Below, piece by piece: positions 1-8,206 of a stretch of 14,518 nt of DNA. The notes beneath the pieces were generated by a model. That model did no database searches and was not told the origin of the DNA. It was given only the letters and a program-made list of their open reading frames with translations. Source of the stretch: Bacillota bacterium (GTDB lineage Bacteria > Bacillota > Dethiobacteria > Dethiobacterales > Dethiobacteraceae); assembly GCA_012841735.1 (NCBI GenBank), contig DUUE01000211.1, forward strand, positions 1 to 14,518, written 5' to 3'. The position numbers and the translations under genes were made by a program. The first letter of the stretch is position 1, and each line of letters opens with the position of its first letter.

Positions 1-154
1 AACTAGTTATTCCGAGACCCGCTCAATTTTATTCAGCGCCGTTATTAATTAATGACCACAATGGGGGCCTTACATCTCAAAGAAAGGAAGGCGTCTTCGG
101 CATATGTTTTTTGCATCGTGGGCAAGGCAAAGGATCACCGCATATCGACTTCTC

Positions 155-178
155 AAAAAAGCGGGAGGCGCTCTTTTT
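155..178 (-). terminator. Probable intrinsic terminator of the lipoprotein gene
   Basis: On the minus strand AGCG (172-169) pairs with CGCT (163-160) around a five-base loop. The stem is extended by A/T pairs and followed by six Ts. It begins 12 bases after the stop codon of the lipoprotein gene ending at 190. The GC core is only four pairs, so strength is uncertain. The opposite strand also has a T run, so it could act in both directions. Confidence 0.5.
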
Positions 179-189
179 ATAACCCGGTG

Positions 190-1101
190 CTAAAAGTAAG
201 CAATATCGACTTCGGCTAGAATTTCACCTGTCTGCAGGTCTAAAATCTCGCAATCCCCTACCCTGAAGCTGCCGTCATCCTGGAAATGAATCGCGTAAAC
301 CAGCTGGTAGCGGCCCGGTTCGAGAACATCCCCGGTATTAACCTCGATCTTTTCTTTTGCCTCGAGAGTAATTTTTACGCTGTTCCCATTGAAAGCGGCG
401 TCGACCAGGCCGGGGCTGTGACAATAGAAATCCCCGTCACTTAAACCCAGTCCCGGGCTTCCGATGGCGGCGTAATAAAAAACAGCACCTTCCGCATCCC
501 ATTGATTGAAGGGAAATGAAGTAACCGGCCGGGCGAGGTATTTTTCTGATAGGGAAAAAATCTCATTAAAGCCTTCTTCAAGGACCAGCTCTCCAAAATA
601 CTTGTCTGAAGGAAAATTTAATAATTTTACCCGCCACTCCCATAAGGTTAAAAACCAGCTGTACAGCTCCCGCGGCTCCTGCTCCAAAATTGCGCCAGCC
701 GGGTCCGGCGGGCACAGCTCTGCCAGCTCTTCCAGGTCGCTTAGCACCTGTTCGGCGGTGACAACGCGCCCCTTTTGCAGGGCGTCGATTATATCGACCT
801 GTGCGGCGATGGCATTACATTTTGCGATGGCCTCCATAAAGGGATTTTCTTCTGACTCCGGCAGAGCCGCCGCCTCCGCAAGGCGCTGCCCCGCCAGGCT
901 CCAGTATTCTTCAGCCAGGGCCTCTTTTGCTTCAGCAATCAGACCTGTTAAAACATCTTCGCCGATCTGGCCGTTTTCAGCAGCCTGGCCGTTTTCCGTT
1001 GCAGTACAACCAGCCAGGCTTCCCGCCACCAAAGCAACGGATATAACACCGGCCAAACAGAGGAACAGAAGGCTTTTCAGTTTTGATTTTTGATTAAACA
1101 C
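190..1101 (-). CDS. Lipoprotein of unknown function
   Basis: 303-residue predicted lipoprotein. A basic N-terminus (KSKLK) is followed by a hydrophobic stretch (about residues 11-28) and a lipobox ending in LAGC, so Cys32 should be lipidated after signal peptidase II cleavage and the protein held on the outer face of the membrane. A short direct repeat, ENGQAAENGQ (36-45), follows the lipobox. The middle (50-140) is helical and Glu/Ala-rich. The C-terminal part (about 225-300) looks beta-rich, and its EPGRYQLVYAI segment recalls small extracellular beta-sandwich domains. I do not recognise a family. The start is GTG at 1101, chosen because GGGAGG lies nine bases upstream. A probable terminator follows, so it seems monocistronic. 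Confidence 0.75.
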   Translation of the reverse strand: MFNQKSKLKSLLFLCLAGVISVALVAGSLAGCTATENGQAAENGQIGEDVLTGLIAEAKEALAEEYWSLAGQRLAEAAALPESEENPFMEAIAKCNAIAAQVDIIDALQKGRVVTAEQVLSDLEELAELCPPDPAGAILEQEPRELYSWFLTLWEWRVKLLNFPSDKYFGELVLEEGFNEIFSLSEKYLARPVTSFPFNQWDAEGAVFYYAAIGSPGLGLSDGDFYCHSPGLVDAAFNGNSVKITLEAKEKIEVNTGDVLEPGRYQLVYAIHFQDDGSFRVGDCEILDLQTGEILAEVDIAYF

Positions 1102-1235
1102 AAGAATCAGCCTCCCACAGTCACTCTAAAAAACACCGTTTCCTTATCACCGTTCTGCCAGGCAAGTTAGGGGCGCCAGTCCAATATCTATACATGTGCT
1201 GCCATGACTATCATAATATGAAGACAGGGTTTAAT

Positions 1236-1254
1236 CACCGTCCCTTTGACTCAT
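1236..1254. repeat. Half-copy of a dispersed palindromic repeat
   Basis: The plus strand reads ACCGTCCCTTTGACTCAT, nearly identical to ACCGTACCTTTGACTCAC in the right half of the palindrome at 14201-14233. The left arm is missing here. The stop codon (TGA, 1253-1251) of the minus-strand membrane protein gene lies inside this half-repeat. Confidence 0.4.
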
Positions 1255-2558
1255 TCCCTCTGCCAGGAATAATAGTAAAAGTAGATAAACCTTTCGTCGC
1301 TATCCTGAAATTTTTCCGATGTCATCATCAGGTAATATTTGGGTCTTGAAGTTTTAAATGACGCATTTGCCAATTCTCCTGACTGTACTAAGGCAATTTC
1401 ATCCAGGGTTTTCTCTTTTGCCAGGGACTCGCCAACTATTTTAAACAAAGCATTGGCTTCATTATAAATATCTTCAGCATCCTTTTCCGGTGAATAGAAG
1501 AGGCTATACTTTATATTTTTCAATGAACCATCAAGCATAACATTGAGCTCTATTTTGGAGAGAGGAAGATTGCCGGCTTCTTCCCGGGTTAAACTTATTG
1601 AGCCCGATGTTTCACCGATATCAGCAACAAATCCATATTCAGAGTATTTATTGCTGTACTCATCAAGAACCTCTTGAAAATTAACGGCTTTTGACGCTGA
1701 AACAGTTATGGTACAGTAAAAGCTGCCGGCCAAAAGGGCAACAGAAAGCGCCAGCCCCGCATATTTAATCCTTTTGCCTGCTTTCTTTAGGTCAGTCTCT
1801 TCATTAGTGCTGAATACTCTTAACAATTCATTATTCATTTTAAGATGATCCCTGGAATGTTCATTAAAACCACCTTCCTGGTTCATCACAAAATATTTGG
1901 CGAGATCTTTCATGTCATTATACATGTTGTAAATGGTCATCTTTTTATTGCGGCGTAATTTACCCTTGTAGAAATAATCTGCGCTTATGGTGATTTTCTT
2001 CTTGCCAATTCTTTTAATACGGAAACTCTCAATTTCTAAAAAATCTACCGTATGTCGCTCGGGGTATGTTATGATTGCCATTACATTATCCCTGTTTGCT
2101 AAAAAATCTACTGCTTCATAGACATCTGCAAGCCCCAAAGCATTATAATTAACTATAGGATTATTATCTAATATCTTTGTTGCCGCCCCGGTCTTCGCTA
2201 ATCGTGAAGGACTCATTTTAGTATCTACGCCATATCTTCCCCTTACCAGCTTGCCCTTTTCATTGATACACCAGAATTGAAGTCTTGCTTTTAATACAGA
2301 AGTGGATGCGATAAATCCAACTGACCATATGGCCATGGAAATCCCCATCAGTATTAGATGGAATAATATCAAATTGATTTTTATTTCACTAATAATATAA
2401 AGGGTCTTATCAAGCCAGATGTCACAAATTATTACATAGATAACCATTGTCCCCAATAGCATAAAGGTTAACAGCAGGAAATTGTGAATGAGGATACTAT
2501 TTGTTAATACCCCCGACTTTCTTGCCTGTTCTTCTGAAAAACTATAGACTTCTGTCAC
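1251..2558 (-). CDS. Three-helix membrane protein of unknown function
   Basis: Predicted 435-residue membrane protein; family not recognised. With the GTG start at 2558, helices lie at about 22-44 and 61-84, followed by a long cytoplasmic basic domain (about 90-255, with a PERHTVDFLEI segment and a KKKITISADYFYKG stretch). A third helix lies at about 260-285, before an extracellular C-terminal domain of about 150 residues. GTG at 2558 is preferred because AGGGAGG lies nine bases upstream; an in-frame start 16 codons further up has no such site. The gene is noticeably more AT-rich than the enzyme operon, with AAA/ATA/TTA-rich codon use, suggesting separate acquisition. TTGACTCA and its inverse TGAGTCAA flank the gene at both ends. 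Confidence 0.7.
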   Translation of the reverse strand: MTEVYSFSEEQARKSGVLTNSILIHNFLLLTFMLLGTMVIYVIICDIWLDKTLYIISEIKINLILFHLILMGISMAIWSVGFIASTSVLKARLQFWCINEKGKLVRGRYGVDTKMSPSRLAKTGAATKILDNNPIVNYNALGLADVYEAVDFLANRDNVMAIITYPERHTVDFLEIESFRIKRIGKKKITISADYFYKGKLRRNKKMTIYNMYNDMKDLAKYFVMNQEGGFNEHSRDHLKMNNELLRVFSTNEETDLKKAGKRIKYAGLALSVALLAGSFYCTITVSASKAVNFQEVLDEYSNKYSEYGFVADIGETSGSISLTREEAGNLPLSKIELNVMLDGSLKNIKYSLFYSPEKDAEDIYNEANALFKIVGESLAKEKTLDEIALVQSGELANASFKTSRPKYYLMMTSEKFQDSDERFIYFYYYSWQRE

Positions 2559-2697
2559 TATTTCCAACCTCCCTTCCCGGAAAAAGTGAGTCAAGCCACA
2601 TATCAACCACCGTAACGAACTTAGTAGCTGCCGCCATCATACCATCATAACCCAGGCGCAGGTACTGCCAAGGGGATAGCGGAGCGCCAGGCTTCTC

Positions 2698-3050
2698 TTA
2701 TGGCCTGTTGTGCATATCCGGGGTGTCCATTTCTCTCAACTCCGCATTGGCAATAATTTTTTTAATCACAAAGTAATTGGGGACACACACCAGAACCAGG
2801 ATTGCCCCGATCAATGTAAAGGGGTACCACACGTGATAGGGCTGCTTAACGGAAACAGCATACAAGCCAACTGCCAAAAGAATTGCCCCGATTGGAATAA
2901 GGAATCCCAGGGCTGCCAGGAGCAGCTTTTTATATTTTTTTCTTTCAGGCCGCAAGTAGCTGCAAATATCCCCAGCGCGGCTCCCATTAAACCTACCCCG
3001 CCTCCCATGCAGGCGCCGATTATGGCAGACGCTCTTTCAGCAAACCACAT
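2698..3050 (-). pseudogene. Small membrane protein gene with a one-base frameshift
   Basis: Two overlapping minus-strand frames make one protein if joined. Frame 1 starts at ATG 3050 (MWFAERASAIIGACMGGG), ten bases after GAAGGAG, and runs to GLKEK. Frame 2 continues as YKKLLLAALGFLIPIGAILL, then a second helix (YPFTLIGAILVLVCVPNYFV), and ends at 2698. The junction is a run of seven As (2941-2935). One extra A would restore a single frame giving GLKEKKYKKLLL, a protein of about 117 residues with three membrane segments. This resembles short conserved clostridial membrane proteins that begin MWFAERASAIIGA, from memory and not checked. Reading in frame 1, A AAA AAT is also a -1 slippery heptamer, so recoding is possible, but mutation or sequencing error is likelier. 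Confidence 0.65.
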
Positions 3051-3220
3051 CTTGATCACGCTCCTTCGTTTGTGGCAGGCTCTTATGTGCAGCTGTGGCG
3101 GTTATCATTAGATAAATATTCTATATAGTGTTACACCCATTTATTTTACCATATATATGCCAATTCTGTGGTATTAGCTGTTCTCTATAACCGGGACGCT
3201 TTTTTTTATATTATTCAAAC

Positions 3221-3250
3221 GTAAGTCAAAGTCGCTGTCCCCTGGCTCAC
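3221..3250. repeat. Dispersed imperfect palindrome with flanking 7-bp direct repeat
   Basis: The left arm GTAAGTCAAAGT and right arm CCTGGCTCAC match the arms of the palindrome at 14201-14233 (GTGAGTCAAAGT, CTTTGACTCAC) with a few changes. The unit is bordered by CAAACGT at 3216-3222 and 3250-3256, a direct repeat that could be a target-site duplication or chance. It lies between the amidohydrolase gene and the frameshifted small gene. Confidence 0.4.
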
Positions 3251-3338
3251 AAACGTTAACCTCCGGTTTTGCCGCTATAGGAAGATTTGCCGATTAAATA
3301 GTGCAAACAATGGAGTGTTTTTCAGAATTGAGGCCGGC

Positions 3339-4943
3339 TCAAGATTGGAATATGGTCCGGCCGCCGCAGACGGTGCGCAGGACGCGGATGGAGCGGATCC
3401 GGCCGGGGGGCACGGTGACGGGATTGGCGCTGAGGATGACCAGGTCGGCCCTCTTCCCGGCGCTGAGGCTCCCCTTCTCCCGTTCCTCGAACTGCGCGTA
3501 AGCGGCGTCAAGGGTAAACAGGCGCACCGCCTGGGCGGCGGAGAGCGACTGCCGGGGTTCAAAACCTTCCCGGGTCACGCAGCACTGCAGGGCGTGCAGC
3601 ACATCCGGGGAGCAGATCGGGGCGTCCGAGGCGCCGGCAACCTTGACCCCCGCTTCCACCAGGGCCCGGTAGGGGTAAGTCCACCGGACCCGCTCCGGGC
3701 CGAGGCGCGCGGCAAGCCAGTGTTTCTCGGCGTGAATAAAGAGCGGCTGGGAGGAAACGACCAGGCCCAGCCGGGCAATATCCCTGATCAGGGCCGGGTT
3801 AAGGACGGAGGCATGCTCGAGGCGGTGGCGGTGATCTTCCTTCGGGAACTTCTTTAACAGGCGCGAGTAAAGCTTCACGCAGACCCGGACGGCGGCGTCG
3901 CCGATGGCATGGACGGCAAGCTGCAGCCCCTCCGCGTGCGCCGCCGCCATGCGGCGGTAAAGCTCCGCCTCGTCCAGGACCATGAAGCCGCTGTTGCCGG
4001 GATGGTCGGCATAGGGAGAGGACATGAACGCGGTGCCGGCCTGGAGGGTGCCGTCGCAAAACAGCTTCACCGCGCCGATGCGCCGCGCGGCGCCGCTTTC
4101 CGTCCGGTGAAGCCCGGACTGGCGGGCCGCTGTTACCGCGGCCAAATCGCGGGCAATCAAAAGGCAGTAAAGGTTGACCGGTATCTGTTCCAGCGCCATC
4201 TGCAAAAAGGGCAGGTCGTAGGCGCCGCTGTCGCCGGCCGGACCTTCCCCGTCCGTCTGCAGGACCACCCCGGCGGAGGTGATACCCCGTGCGGCCAGGC
4301 CGGCAAAGGTGGCTTCCGCGCCCGCGAAAAGCTTTTCCAGCCCAGGCAGCGGGACCCGGCTTAACAGCAGCTGCGCGGCGCTTTCATGAAATATCCCCGC
4401 GGGGCGGCCGTCCGGCTCCCGCTCGATCCGGCCTCCCGCCGGGTCCGGCGTGTCCGCGGTGATACCCGCCGCCTCGATGGCCCTGCTATTGGCCAGGACG
4501 CGGTGCCCGTCGTAGGTGACGATAATCACGGGCCGCCCGGGGCAGGCCTCGTCCAGGGCGCCGCGCGCCGGCGGGACGCCTTCGCGCAAGGCCCGGTCGT
4601 CCAGCTGCAGCCCGACAATCCAGTCATCTCCCTGTTCCTCCCCGGCCCGCCGCTTCAGCTTCTCCTGCAGCTCGCCGGTGGAGCGCACGCCGCTCAGGTT
4701 GAGGTTCAGGTCGTAGAAAACCATCAGGGTGGGGTGAAGGTGGGTATCGATGAAACCGGGCAGCATGGCGCGTCCCGCCAGGTCGATCGCTTCAAAATCC
4801 CGGCCCAGCGCCGCCCGGCACTCCGCCAGGGTGCCCACGGCGGCGATAATACCGTCTTTTACCGCCAGCGCTTCAGCGGTGGGTTGTTTCTCGTCGACGG
4901 TGTAGATCTCCCCGCCGTAGTAGAGCTGTTCCGGAGCGGACAT
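3339..4943 (-). CDS. YtcJ-like metal-dependent amidohydrolase
   Basis: 534 residues, usual length for the YtcJ/Amidohydro_3 branch of the amidohydrolase superfamily, which hydrolyses amide or ester bonds of small molecules with bound metal. Visible landmarks: the N-terminal beta segment (GGEIYTVDE), the metal site HxH in GFIDTHLHP (His68, His70), VKLFCDGTL with Lys293 in the bridging-lysine region, VHAIGDAAV (His345), LEHASVLNP (His377), and GASDAPICSPD with the catalytic Asp440. The C-terminal GSLSAGKRADLVILSANP is the typical closing beta-sandwich segment. No signal peptide, so cytoplasmic. ATG 4943 has GAGAGGAG seven bases upstream. It is the last gene of a three-gene operon, 40 bases after the permease. 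Substrate unknown; the context suggests an N-acyl or otherwise modified amino acid. Confidence 0.9.
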   Translation of the reverse strand: MSAPEQLYYGGEIYTVDEKQPTAEALAVKDGIIAAVGTLAECRAALGRDFEAIDLAGRAMLPGFIDTHLHPTLMVFYDLNLNLSGVRSTGELQEKLKRRAGEEQGDDWIVGLQLDDRALREGVPPARGALDEACPGRPVIIVTYDGHRVLANSRAIEAAGITADTPDPAGGRIEREPDGRPAGIFHESAAQLLLSRVPLPGLEKLFAGAEATFAGLAARGITSAGVVLQTDGEGPAGDSGAYDLPFLQMALEQIPVNLYCLLIARDLAAVTAARQSGLHRTESGAARRIGAVKLFCDGTLQAGTAFMSSPYADHPGNSGFMVLDEAELYRRMAAAHAEGLQLAVHAIGDAAVRVCVKLYSRLLKKFPKEDHRHRLEHASVLNPALIRDIARLGLVVSSQPLFIHAEKHWLAARLGPERVRWTYPYRALVEAGVKVAGASDAPICSPDVLHALQCCVTREGFEPRQSLSAAQAVRLFTLDAAYAQFEEREKGSLSAGKRADLVILSANPVTVPPGRIRSIRVLRTVCGGRTIFQS

Positions 4944-4983
4944 CTTACTTCTCCTCTCTCTTCGCGGCGGGCGCTCCGCAGGA

Positions 4984-6147
4984 TTAAAGCGGAACCAGGG
5001 AACCCGCTGCCATCAGGATGTAGGCGAAAATAATCGCTGCCTGGACCTCCGCTCCGCCCCAGCGGCCCAGCGTGAAAGACGATTCCGGAACGGCCGCCCG
5101 GCTGGCTCGCAGCGCGGGGATCACCAGCAAGGCCACGAGCACGGCGATGGCGCCGCCGGCCAGGCGCATAAACCCGAGGAAGCCGGTCAAACCGGGCAGG
5201 GCCAGCAGCAGCGTGGGCAGGGTGGCGGCCAGCCAGGAGACGCGGTACTCGAACCCCAGCCGCTCCTCGATCACCCGCGCCAGGGCATAGGAGGTGGCCC
5301 AGTAGCTGGTGAGGATGGCCAGGAAAATAAAGACGGAGCCGCCCAGGGAGGCCCACTCCCCGACGGCGCGGCCCCAGCCGATAATGGCCACTTCGGTAAC
5401 CTCGGTAGAGACGAGCATGGCCACGAGCGTGACGGTGAAGGTAAACAAAAAATTGATCCCCAGCCCGAGCAGCACCGCCCGGGGCATCAGAGCGGTGTTC
5501 CAGGAGAGACCTTCCCGCGCCTGGGGGATGGAGAAGAAGCTGGCGAAGCAAAACATGACCATGCCGTAGAGGGCCATGGTTTCCTTGCCCACGCCCAGGT
5601 AGAGGGAAAGAGAACCGCCGGCGCTGAAAAGGGAACCCCCGGCGAGCACGGCCAGGATCACAGCGGCGGCAACGATGGTGTACTTTTCACTGAGCCCGAG
5701 GGCTTTCAGGCCGAAGAAAACTACACCCGCAGCCACGCCGTAGAAGACCAGCTCCGCCGCCCACAGGGGCAAGCCGGCCAGCTCGACCAGGATCTCGCCG
5801 GCGCCGACGATGTAACCGGCCAGCAGGGCGTAAAAGCTGATCACGATCAGGGCGAAAAAAATCCAGATAAAAACCCTGCGCAATCCCGGTAGGCCGGTAA
5901 AGAGATACTTGCCCAGCACCTCCACGAGCTGGTTTCCCCGGCCGTCGCGGATGACGATCTCGGCAATCATCAAGTGCAAAACGGCGCTGACCAGATAGGC
6001 CAGCAGCATCACCCAGACAAAATTGAGAAAGCCGCTTAAGGAAGCCAGGTAGGGGACGGCCATGACGCCCCCGCCCACACCCAGCCCGGCGATGATCGCC
6101 GCCGCTTCAAAGAGGGAAAGCTGTTTCTTCCCGCTCAACGGTAACAC
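4984..6147 (-). CDS. Amino-acid permease of the aromatic (Trp/Tyr) type, APC fold
   Basis: 387-residue integral membrane protein with about eleven predicted helices. The first helix contains AGLGVGGGVMAVPYL, the glycine-rich unwound substrate site typical of the hydroxy/aromatic amino-acid permease family (TnaB/TyrP-like, usually about 400 residues). It probably imports an amino acid or close derivative by cation symport. The annotated GTG at 6147 is only two bases after AAGGAGG; TTG three codons downstream (6138) has a ten-base gap and may be the true start. It begins 12 bases after the enolase-superfamily gene and is followed closely by the amidohydrolase, so all three are very likely co-transcribed and would supply substrate to the two enzymes. 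Aromatic specificity is family-based, not shown by the sequence. Confidence 0.82.
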   Translation of the reverse strand: MLPLSGKKQLSLFEAAAIIAGLGVGGGVMAVPYLASLSGFLNFVWVMLLAYLVSAVLHLMIAEIVIRDGRGNQLVEVLGKYLFTGLPGLRRVFIWIFFALIVISFYALLAGYIVGAGEILVELAGLPLWAAELVFYGVAAGVVFFGLKALGLSEKYTIVAAAVILAVLAGGSLFSAGGSLSLYLGVGKETMALYGMVMFCFASFFSIPQAREGLSWNTALMPRAVLLGLGINFLFTFTVTLVAMLVSTEVTEVAIIGWGRAVGEWASLGGSVFIFLAILTSYWATSYALARVIEERLGFEYRVSWLAATLPTLLLALPGLTGFLGFMRLAGGAIAVLVALLVIPALRASRAAVPESSFTLGRWGGAEVQAAIIFAYILMAAGSLVPL

Positions 6148-6159
6148 CGCCTCCTTCGT

Positions 6160-7350
6160 TTAAGCCGGACCGAGCACGGTCGCCGGACCCGTGGCATACT
6201 TTTGCAGCGCCGCCTCGTCCAGCTCGACCCCCCAGCCGGGCCCTGCAGGCACGGCGGCCGCGCCGCCGCTGTAATCGATCGGCGCGGTGATGAGGTCGTC
6301 TTCGAGCATCACGTGTCCGAAAAGCTCCGTGGCGTAACCGAGCTGGTGGTGCCTGGCCGCGGCCAGGTGGAGCACGGCGGCGGAATTGATCCCCAGGGGC
6401 TGGTTGTGCAGCACCGCGCCCAGCCCCCGCCGCGCCGCGTAGTCCAGGGCGCGCAAGGCGGCGGTGATGCCCCCGGGCCTTTCCGGGTTGAGGCCGACAA
6501 CGCCGACCGCTTTCAACTCGATCAAAGTGACGATATCCTGCAGTGAGAAGCAGTCCTCGTGGGCCATCAGCGGCGTATCCACCCGTTTTTGCACCTCCGC
6601 CATTTCCAGGTAGTTATAGAGAGGCAGCGGCTGCTCCACGAACTCGATCCCAAAGGGCTCGATGGCCTTGATCGCCCGCACGGCATGCGCCGCGCTGCGG
6701 CAGGCCTGGTTGTAGTCCACGCGCAGCCTGGCCTCGCCGCCTAGGGCCCGGCGCATCTCTTTCAGGATCTCCACGTCCGCGGCGATGTCGCCGCCCAGCT
6801 TCAGCCTGAAAGTGCGGATGCCGTCGGTGTAAAAAAAACGGGCCAGCTCGGCCATGCGCGCGGGCTCGCCGAGCGGCACCAGGGCGGCGAGGGGCACCCG
6901 TTCCACGGTGCGCCCGCCCATGAAATCGCAGGCCGGCCGGCCGGCGATGCGGCCCATCAGGTCGTAGCAGGCCATATCAAGCAGCCCCTTGGCCACCTCG
7001 TTGCGGGCCACATTGATCTCCATGCGGTGGCGGATCCGCTCGATATTAAAGGGGCTCTCGCCCAGGAGATACTTCCCCAGGGCTTCCTTGATCACGAGAA
7101 TGACCTGGCCTGGAGAGACACCCGTTTCGGGCAGCCAGACAAACACCTCGCCGAGGCCGGTGCTGCCGTCCTCGGCCGTCAGCCGGCAGACAACGAAATC
7201 GCCGCCGAGCCAGTCCTCTTCCGCCGGTATGGCCATCCCCAGCCCCCCGGCGGCGCGCATCGCTTCCCGCACATAGCCGTGAAAGGGAACAAATACCGGA
7301 GTCAGCTCGATGCGGATGATGCGCGGATCGCCCTTCCGGTTCTTCTTCAA
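6160..7350 (-). CDS. Enolase-superfamily enzyme (mandelate racemase / muconate lactonizing type)
   Basis: 396 residues, normal length for the family. These enzymes abstract a proton alpha to a carboxylate using a magnesium-stabilised enolate; members include racemases, acid-sugar dehydratases, dipeptide epimerases and N-acylamino acid racemases. The lid domain spans about 10-150 and the barrel 150-370. Seen in the barrel: FRLKLGG with Arg182-x-Lys184 in place of the usual KxK; metal ligands Asp212 (VDYN), Glu239 (FVEQPL) and Glu265 (AHED); LNPERPGGI (288-295) with Asn where Lys or Asp is more usual; and His315 in LHNQPLG. The altered second-half residues argue against a simple racemase assignment. 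The start is TTG 7350 with GAGAGGA 12 bases upstream; GAGG sits too close, so the start is the best available rather than certain. First gene of the operon. Confidence 0.87.
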   Translation of the reverse strand: MKKNRKGDPRIIRIELTPVFVPFHGYVREAMRAAGGLGMAIPAEEDWLGGDFVVCRLTAEDGSTGLGEVFVWLPETGVSPGQVILVIKEALGKYLLGESPFNIERIRHRMEINVARNEVAKGLLDMACYDLMGRIAGRPACDFMGGRTVERVPLAALVPLGEPARMAELARFFYTDGIRTFRLKLGGDIAADVEILKEMRRALGGEARLRVDYNQACRSAAHAVRAIKAIEPFGIEFVEQPLPLYNYLEMAEVQKRVDTPLMAHEDCFSLQDIVTLIELKAVGVVGLNPERPGGITAALRALDYAARRGLGAVLHNQPLGINSAAVLHLAAARHHQLGYATELFGHVMLEDDLITAPIDYSGGAAAVPAGPGWGVELDEAALQKYATGPATVLGPA

Positions 7351-7846
7351 TCCTCATCCCGGTCCTCTCTGTGAATATTTTCAAGCCATGTTATACGTTA
7401 AAAAGTTCTAATATTTTTTTGTTATACTACAAATATTCCGAAGTTCCTGCTTTATAAACATTCACAGGCTCCCTGCCAGTCACAAACGCCCGTAGACTTG
7501 CCGCGTGGTTCAATACCTACCGCATACAGCAGAACTAAAAAATTAAAGGAAACTCCAATACAAGTAGTGTCCGGTATAATGGTGTATTGACAAATAGTCT
7601 CTTACAGGTCTTGACTATTGCAGGAGTTTGCCGACCCTTGCAACGGCTTGGGATGGCTGTGATTTTTAAATTATCCCAGCTTTAAGCAGGAATATTTAAT
7701 ATTTAAAGGAATATTTTTTTAAACGAATATGCCCATTTAAAGGTGTCTGTACCGTTGTTTGTATGAGCGGCGACATGACTATGTTTGCCACTATAATATT
7801 GACAAGGGGGTAACCGGCACAAGAATAGTTTTTTGTTCCTGGCAGG
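7351..7846. other. Intergenic region with no gene recognised
   Basis: About 500 bases, AT-rich, between divergent genes. GTTATAC occurs twice (7390-7396 and 7421-7427) in an AT-rich stretch where the promoter of the minus-strand operon should lie; on the minus strand these give TATAAC -10-like sites without a good -35. The segment 7440-7560 reads on the minus strand as a short open stretch (GIEPRGKSTGVCDWQGACE) without a start. The segment 7565-7595 (AGTGTCCGGTATAATGG) resembles transposon end sequence. Neither is convincing. The region may be decayed mobile DNA. Confidence 0.35.
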
Positions 7847-7855
7847 TGTTATAAT
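7847..7855 (+). promoter_or_regulatory. Extended -10 promoter of the two-helix membrane protein gene
   Basis: TGTTATAAT is an exact extended -10 (TGnTATAAT) 32 bases before the ATG at 7887. No good -35 lies 17 bases upstream, which fits extended -10 promoters. A separate TTGACA at 7799-7804 with a weak -10 about 16-17 bases on may be a second promoter. Confidence 0.5.
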
Positions 7856-7886
7856 CTTATTTATTAAGTGGGGAGGATGCCCAATC

Positions 7887-8132
7887 ATGACCCGAGATTT
7901 GATCCCCGATCAATTTGATTCTGAAAAACTGGAAAAAGGTTTAAAAACCGCCGGAGTGGTCACAAGCGGTGTGGGGCTGGTCAAAACTATTGTTGCAGCC
8001 GTGGTCTTAGTCTTTGTGGCCATTATTCTTATGGTTTCCGCTAATAAATGGATTGGCCTTGCCCTCCTTTTGCTGGCGGTCGGAATGGTTGTGCTGCAAG
8101 TGTTCAAATTTAAAAAGGCCGCCCGGAAGTGA
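7887..8132 (+). CDS. Small two-helix membrane protein
   Basis: 81-residue protein of unknown function. The start is ATG 7887 because GGGGAGG lies ten bases upstream; the in-frame codons before it are in the presumed leader after the promoter. A charged amphipathic N-terminus (RDLIPDQFDSEKLEKGLKT) precedes a glycine/valine-rich stretch and a first helix (about 34-52, TIVAAVVLVFVAIILMVSA), a two-residue-scale turn (NKW), and a second helix (56-72, IGLALLLLAVGMVVLQVF), ending in FKFKKAARK. The positive tail suggests a hairpin with both ends in the cytoplasm. It stands alone, convergent with the decayed gene at 8245-8802. Confidence 0.7.
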   Translation: MTRDLIPDQFDSEKLEKGLKTAGVVTSGVGLVKTIVAAVVLVFVAIILMVSANKWIGLALLLLAVGMVVLQVFKFKKAARK

Positions 8133-8206
8133 AAAAAACAATAGGCCTTTGACATAGCACCGGACGGCCGGAGGTAAAGAGAAAGACAGGGGCTTTTAAA
8201 AATGAA

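Noticed and set aside
1..154. Gene or regulatory RNA at the left edge
   Set aside because: All frames are short and without ribosome sites; only an AT-rich TTAATTAA palindrome was noted.
3315..5033. Long plus-strand ORFs opposite the amidohydrolase and permease
   Set aside because: Arg/Gly/Pro-rich text typical of antisense frames in GC-rich genes; the minus frames carry recognisable motifs.
6202..7374. Plus-strand ORFs opposite the enolase-superfamily gene
   Set aside because: No ribosome sites or motifs; shadows of a well-supported minus-strand gene.
7565..7595. AGTGTCCGGTATAATGG plus TTGACA as an insertion sequence end or promoter
   Set aside because: No second inverted end or transposase, and no -10 at proper spacing after the TTGACA; left as part of the intergenic description.
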